A stretch of 27,121 nt of DNA from CAYOHP01 sp964403795 [NCBI: uncultured bacterium] (GTDB lineage Bacteria; Muiribacteriota; UBA6191; CAZXTJ01), in assembly GCA_964403795.1 (NCBI GenBank), contig CAYOHP010000092.1, forward strand, positions 1-27,121, read 5' to 3'. Shown in pieces: positions 22,827 to 27,121 of this stretch. The notes under the pieces were generated by a model. The model was given only the letters and a program-made list of their open reading frames with translations, ran no database searches and was not told the origin of the DNA. The first letter of the stretch is position 1. Each line of letters starts with the position of its first letter. The position numbers and the translations under genes are program-made.

Positions 22827-25595
22827 GTGGGTCAGAAGTGGGTCTACGGCTTCGACGAGATCGAGGAGGCGGAGCGCTACAAGGGCGGCGACTGGGACCA
22901 GGTGAAGGGCCTGCTCGGGGGCAAGGGCGCCAACCTCGCCGACATGACCCGGATCGGGGTGCCGGTGCCCCCCGGGTTCACGGTCACCACCGAGGCCTGC
23001 AATGCCTACCTGGCGAAGAAGGAGCACTTCCCGGACGGGATGTGGGACGAGGTCGAGGCCCAGCTCAAGCGGATCGAGGTGACGACCGGCAAGGTCTTCG
23101 GGGATCCCGAGTTCCCGCTGCTCGTCTCCTGCCGGTCGGGAGCCAAGTTCTCCATGCCCGGGATGATGGACACGGTCCTGAACATCGGACTGAACGACGA
23201 GGTCGCCGAGCACCTGGTCAAGCTCACCGAGAACGAGCGCTTCGTCTACGACTCGTACCGGCGCCTGATCCAGATGTTCGGGTCGGTGGTCCTGAACATC
23301 AAGGAGGAGCCCTTCGAGGTGGTGCTGGCCAAGGCCCGCTCCAAGCGCGGCGTGGCCGACGACTCCCAGCTCACCACCGACGACGTGCGCCGGGTGGTGC
23401 AGAAGTTCGAGGAGATCGTGGAGCGCTACGCCGGGCGCCCCTTCCCCCAGGACCCCCGGGAGCAGCTGAAGCTCGCCACCGAGGCGGTCTTCAAGTCCTG
23501 GAACGGCAAGCGCGCCTTCGACTACCGCAAGGCCGCCAACATCCCCCACGACCTCGGCACCGCGGTCAACATCCAGACCATGGTGTTCGGCAACCGGGGT
23601 CCGGACTCCGCCACCGGCGTCGCCATGTCGAGGAACGCCACCACCGGAGAGCCCCGCATCGAGGGCGACTTCCTGGTCAACGCCCAGGGCGAGGACGTGG
23701 TGGCCGGGATCCGCGCCACCAAGCCGATGGACGAGCTCGAAGGCGAGATGCCCGAGCTCTACCGGGAGTTCGCGGAGATCGCCGGGCGCCTGGAGAAGCA
23801 CTACCGCGACATGCAGGACATGGAGTTCACCATCGAGCGGGGGAAGCTGTGGTTGCTCCAGACCCGCGACGGCAAGCGCACCGCCCAGGCGGCGGTGAGG
23901 ATCGCGGTCGACATGGCCGAGGAGGGCCTGATCACCAAGGAGGAGGCGCTGGAACGGGTCAGCCCCGACCAGGTCGACTTCTTCCTGCACCCCCAGTTCG
24001 AGCCGGAGAGCAAGAAGAAGGCGCTCGACGACGGGACCCGGATCGCCACCGGCCTGAACGTGTCCCCGGGGGCGGCGGTGGGCATGGTGGCCTTCGATGC
24101 CGACCTGGCCGAGCGCTGGGCCAAGCAGGAGGGCAAGAAGGTCATCATGGTCCGGCCCGAGACCAAGCCCGACGACGTCCACGGGATGCTGGCCGCCGAG
24201 GGGGTGCTCACCAGCCGGGGCGGACGCACCAGCCACGCGGCGCTGGTGGCGCGCCAGTTCGGGAAGCCGGCGGTGGTCGGGGTGTCGGCCCTGGAGATCG
24301 ACCTGGTCGAGCGCCAGATGCGGATCGGCGACAAGCTGATCACCCAGGGGCAGTACGTCTCGATCGACGGCACCACCGGCGAGGTCTTCCTCGGTCAGCT
24401 CCAGACCAAGGTCCCCGACATCGAGGACCCCTGGCTCGGCAAGCTCCTCTCATGGGCGGACGAGGTCAAGCGGCTGGGGGTCTGGGCCAACGCCGACTAC
24501 CCGGCCGATGCCAAGCGGGCCCGGCGCTACGGGGCCAAGGGGATCGGACTCTGCCGGACCGAGCACATGTTCTTCGAGGCCGAGCGCATCCCCATCATGC
24601 AGAAGCTGATCATGGCGAGCACCCGGGTGGAACGCCAGGAGGCGCTCGATGCCTTGCTCCCCCTGCAACGCAGCGATTTCAAGGGACTGCTCCGGGCCAT
24701 GGACGGGCTGCCGGTGATCATCCGGCTCATCGACCCGCCGCTCCATGAGTTCCTGCCGAGCTACGAGTCCCTGACCCACGCCCTGGCGGACCTGAAGATC
24801 CGGCTGCAGAACGCCGCCAGCCTCCAGGAGATCGACGACCTGCTGAAGACCCTGGAGGAGAAGAAGCACGTGCTCGAGCGGGTCGAGTCGCTCCGGGAAG
24901 CCAACCCGATGCTCGGCCTCCGGGGGGTGCGGCTGGGCATCCTCCGGCCCGGGCTCACCCGCATGCAGGTACGGGCCATCTTCGAGGCGGCCTGCGAGGT
25001 CAGCCGGGAGGGCGTCGAGGTCCATCCCGAGGTGATGATCCCACTGACCTCCCATGCCAACGAGCTGGCGCTCCAGCGGAACGTGCTCGAGGAGGAGGCC
25101 AAGGCGGTGATGGAGGAACAGGACACCCACATCGCCTACAAGTTCGGGACCATGATCGAGATCCCCCGGGCCGCCCTCACCGCCGACACCATCGCCGCCC
25201 ACGCCGAGTTCTTCTCGTTCGGGACCAACGACCTGACCCAGACGACGTTCGGGATCAGCCGTGACGACGCCGAGTCGGGGTTCCTGATCGAGTACCTGCA
25301 GCAGGGGATCCTCCCCGAGAATCCCTTCGCCACCCTGGATCGCGAGGGGGTCGGCAAGCTCATGGAACAGGCGGTGGCCAAGGGCCGGGCGGCACGCCCC
25401 GGGCTCGAGGTGGGGATCTGCGGCGAGCACGGGGGCGATCCCCGCTCCATCGCCTTCTGCCATGCCCTGGGGCTCGACTACGTCTCGTGCTCGCCCTTCC
25501 GGGTGCCGATCGCCCGGCTGGCGGCGGCCCACGCGGCGCTCGCCGAGGCCAGGGGAGCCAAGCGGGCGGAGGCGGAGAAGGTCGCGACCGGCTGA
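22827..25595 (+). CDS. ppdK: Pyruvate, phosphate dikinase
   Basis: 922-residue cytoplasmic enzyme interconverting pyruvate + ATP + Pi and PEP + AMP + PPi. Order: ATP-grasp nucleotide-binding region (GGKGANLADMTRIGVPVPPG; SCRSGAKFSMPGMMDTVLNI), swivelling phosphohistidine domain with His470 in GGRTSHAALVAR, and PEP/pyruvate TIM barrel with IGLCRTEHMFF, SFGTNDLTQTTFG and catalytic Cys865 in GICGEHGGDP. Length is slightly above the usual 870-900. The GTG start follows a strong GAGGAGGA. No PPDK regulatory protein lies nearby. It allows reversible glycolysis or gluconeogenesis using PPi; the gene appears to be monocistronic. Confidence 0.97.
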   Translation: MGQKWVYGFDEIEEAERYKGGDWDQVKGLLGGKGANLADMTRIGVPVPPGFTVTTEACNAYLAKKEHFPDGMWDEVEAQLKRIEVTTGKVFGDPEFPLLVSCRSGAKFSMPGMMDTVLNIGLNDEVAEHLVKLTENERFVYDSYRRLIQMFGSVVLNIKEEPFEVVLAKARSKRGVADDSQLTTDDVRRVVQKFEEIVERYAGRPFPQDPREQLKLATEAVFKSWNGKRAFDYRKAANIPHDLGTAVNIQTMVFGNRGPDSATGVAMSRNATTGEPRIEGDFLVNAQGEDVVAGIRATKPMDELEGEMPELYREFAEIAGRLEKHYRDMQDMEFTIERGKLWLLQTRDGKRTAQAAVRIAVDMAEEGLITKEEALERVSPDQVDFFLHPQFEPESKKKALDDGTRIATGLNVSPGAAVGMVAFDADLAERWAKQEGKKVIMVRPETKPDDVHGMLAAEGVLTSRGGRTSHAALVARQFGKPAVVGVSALEIDLVERQMRIGDKLITQGQYVSIDGTTGEVFLGQLQTKVPDIEDPWLGKLLSWADEVKRLGVWANADYPADAKRARRYGAKGIGLCRTEHMFFEAERIPIMQKLIMASTRVERQEALDALLPLQRSDFKGLLRAMDGLPVIIRLIDPPLHEFLPSYESLTHALADLKIRLQNAASLQEIDDLLKTLEEKKHVLERVESLREANPMLGLRGVRLGILRPGLTRMQVRAIFEAACEVSREGVEVHPEVMIPLTSHANELALQRNVLEEEAKAVMEEQDTHIAYKFGTMIEIPRAALTADTIAAHAEFFSFGTNDLTQTTFGISRDDAESGFLIEYLQQGILPENPFATLDREGVGKLMEQAVAKGRAARPGLEVGICGEHGGDPRSIAFCHALGLDYVSCSPFRVPIARLAAAHAALAEARGAKRAEAEKVATG

Positions 25596-25718
25596 TCCGG
25601 CGGCCGGCCGAGGCGTTCCCGGAGCCGGGATCGGCCGGGGACCGCGGGCGACCCCTGGCTTCGAGTACCCTGGCCCGGACCGGCTTCGGCACGGCGACCG
25701 GAAGGAAGGGCGAGCCCT
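25596..25718 (+). promoter_or_regulatory. Intergenic region with a possible promoter
   Basis: 123 bp between ppdK and the cNMP/CpaE gene. TACCCT (25666-25671) is a possible -10. GGAAGGAAGGG (25700-25710) is a clear ribosome site 8 nt before the ATG. No T-rich terminator for ppdK is visible. Confidence 0.35.
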
Positions 25719-26957
25719 ATGTCGAGCGAGGTGCTTTCGAGCGTTCCCCTGTTCGCGAACCTCTCGGCCGAGGAACTCGAGAAGCTCACCAAGCTGGTCG
25801 AGGTGAAGGGGGCGCTCAAGGGCCAGGTGCTCTTCAAGGAAGGCGACCCGCCGGATGCCTTCTACGTGGTCTCCCGGGGCAAGGTGAAGATCGCCATTCC
25901 CGAGATGGGCAAGCGCAAGGGCTTCACCGTGTCCCTGGCCGAGGGACAGTTCTTCGGCGAGATGGGCGTGATCGAGGGGAGCCCCCGCTGCGCCACCGCC
26001 ACCGTCTCGGACGACGCCATCCTGCTGGCGGTCACCAAGAAGGCCTTCGACCAGATGATGGCCACCAACCCCGAGATCTCCGAAAAGGTCATGCGGGAGG
26101 TCGCCACCCGCAAGAAGCAGCTCGCCGAGAAGACCGAGGCCAAGAAGCCCAAGAAGAAGTGCAAGGTCATCCTGGTCTACAGCCCTTGCGGGGGCGCCGG
26201 GGCCACCTTCGTGGCCTGCAACGTGGCCCAGAAGATCTCCCATTACACCAACAAGCGGGTCGGGTTCCTGGACGGGGACCTGCAGCTCGGCCTGGCCCAC
26301 GTCTACTTCAACCACGCCAAGAAGGGCGAGCTGGCGCGGATCATCGAGGGCAACGGCGGCAACGTGGATTCGCTCTCGATCACCAGTGCCTCGGTCGAGG
26401 TCGGCAAGGGCATCGACCTCTTGCCCGCACCCGGCGACATCGAGGCCAGCGAACTCTTCACCCCCGACATCCTGCGCCGGGTGGTGGAGGAGCTCGCCTA
26501 TACCCATGAGTACGTGGTGATCGACGCTCCCAAGGACCTGAACGAGCGGACCATGACCTTCTTCGAGCTGGCCGACCAGATCCTGCTGGTGCTCGAGCCG
26601 AACCTGGCGTCGGTCTACCGGATCGGGCAGGTCTTCTCGCTCCTGAAGAAGATGGAGTTCGAGGAAGCGAAGATCGTCCTGGTCGTGAACAAGCTCGAGA
26701 AGGGGAGCTTCTCGGTCGAGGACATCGAGAAGCACAGCCGGCGCCGGATCTCGGGCGCCATCCCCTACGACCGGGCCGGAGCCTTGAAGAGCCTGAATGC
26801 CGGGAAGTTGGTGGTCACCCACGCCCCCGAGTCGGAGTGCGGGGTCGAACTCTCCAATGTGGCCCGGACCCTGGTCGCGGCCGAGGCCCTGGTCCAGGAG
26901 TCGGTACCGCCCAAGAAGGGTGGCGGGTTCGCAAACCTCTGGGGGCTGCTCGGGTAG
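25719..26957 (+). CDS. cNMP-binding domain fused to a CpaE/ParA-like domain
   Basis: 412 residues. The first ~120 form a cyclic-nucleotide-binding domain with an intact phosphate-binding cassette (FFGEMGVIEGSPRCATATV, Arg90 the expected phosphate ligand). A Lys-rich linker (about 129-148) leads to a SIMIBI ATPase-like domain of the MinD/CpaE group: VILVYSPCGGAGATFVACN (loop at 156-165), FLDGDLQLGLAHVYF, VVIDAP and VVNKLEKGSFSVEDI. Both lysines of the ParA-type Walker A (KGGxGK) are replaced, by Cys158 and Ala163; CpaE/TadZ proteins often lose the second. It may be a localisation or pilus-assembly scaffold controlled by cAMP or cGMP, but no pilus gene is in view. Confidence 0.88.
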   Translation: MSSEVLSSVPLFANLSAEELEKLTKLVEVKGALKGQVLFKEGDPPDAFYVVSRGKVKIAIPEMGKRKGFTVSLAEGQFFGEMGVIEGSPRCATATVSDDAILLAVTKKAFDQMMATNPEISEKVMREVATRKKQLAEKTEAKKPKKKCKVILVYSPCGGAGATFVACNVAQKISHYTNKRVGFLDGDLQLGLAHVYFNHAKKGELARIIEGNGGNVDSLSITSASVEVGKGIDLLPAPGDIEASELFTPDILRRVVEELAYTHEYVVIDAPKDLNERTMTFFELADQILLVLEPNLASVYRIGQVFSLLKKMEFEEAKIVLVVNKLEKGSFSVEDIEKHSRRRISGAIPYDRAGALKSLNAGKLVVTHAPESECGVELSNVARTLVAAEALVQESVPPKKGGGFANLWGLLG

Positions 26958-27121
26958 CGGTCGGGCGGATCCGGAGGCGGGTACCGGGCAGGGTGGCTAC
27001 CGATCCCCGCGAGTGGATCGCCCGGTTGCCAGGCGGTGTTCCCGGTTCGGCACGCCTTCCCGGCGCTGCCTGGGAAGGTCCGCTCCTGGAGCGGCTTTGC
27101 GGTTTGTGCACAGCCTGGCAC
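26958..27121. other. Right-edge non-coding stretch
   Basis: 164 bp with no gene I can support. It holds an inverted repeat CCGCTCC/GGAGCGG (27080-27094, one central base) followed by CTTTGCGGTTT, a weak candidate terminator for the preceding gene but over 100 bp from its stop. Confidence 0.35.

Noticed and set aside
20525-24748. Long plus-strand open frame across the membrane operon, Nramp gene and ppdK
   Set aside because: Crosses several well-supported genes in other frames and has low-complexity composition without domains.
24450-26822. Long minus-strand frame opposite ppdK and the cNMP/CpaE gene
   Set aside because: Mirror of two clear genes; no domain content.
1-27121. Mobile elements, CRISPR, tRNA or rRNA
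   Set aside because: No transposase or integrase motifs, no regularly spaced repeats and no tRNA-like or rRNA segments were found on reading.

Overview
The window is very GC-rich (roughly 70% or more by eye), almost fully coding, and shows no tRNA, rRNA, CRISPR array, insertion sequence or phage gene. The outer-membrane factor, membrane-fusion protein and lipoprotein point to a diderm bacterium. The combination of a phytanoyl-CoA dioxygenase-like protein, a secondary-lipid type PKS, a PPDK and a cyclic-nucleotide/CpaE fusion would suit Planctomycetota or another high-GC deep-branching diderm. That placement is inference only.

Left part (63-4958, minus strand): a four-gene exporter operon in the order outer-membrane factor, DevB-like fusion protein, DevC-like permease, second DevC-like permease. 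The cognate ATPase (DevA) is not in the window. Next come a tail-anchored beta-propeller protein (5121-6230, plus), and a minus-strand pair of a family-2 glycosyltransferase and a LicD-like nucleotidyl/phosphodiester transferase (6234-7881).

Centre (7943-15093, plus): a translationally coupled pair of large proteins. The first is an iterative type I PKS, KS-AT-ACP-KR, of the PUFA/heterocyst-glycolipid type. The second carries a PKS dehydratase domain fused to a PlsC-like acyltransferase. A PhyH-type Fe(II)/2-oxoglutarate dioxygenase converges on them (15100-15879). In cyanobacteria DevBCA-TolC exports the heterocyst glycolipids that Hgl PKSs make, so the attractive reading is a locus that makes, hydroxylates, head-group-modifies and exports an unusual lipid or glycolipid. 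The product is unknown.

Right part (15967-26957): a secreted TPR protein, an SGNH-hydrolase lipoprotein, glyoxalase II (gloB), an overlapping three-gene membrane operon of unknown function on the minus strand, a divergent Nramp-related transporter, pyruvate phosphate dikinase (ppdK), and a cNMP-binding/CpaE-like fusion with a degenerate nucleotide-binding loop. These look mostly like housekeeping or unrelated functions.

Two expression features recur. Several genes have a TANNNT box 6-7 nt before the start codon and no Shine-Dalgarno, suggesting leaderless mRNAs, and several gene pairs overlap by 4 bp with GTGA or TTGA junctions.
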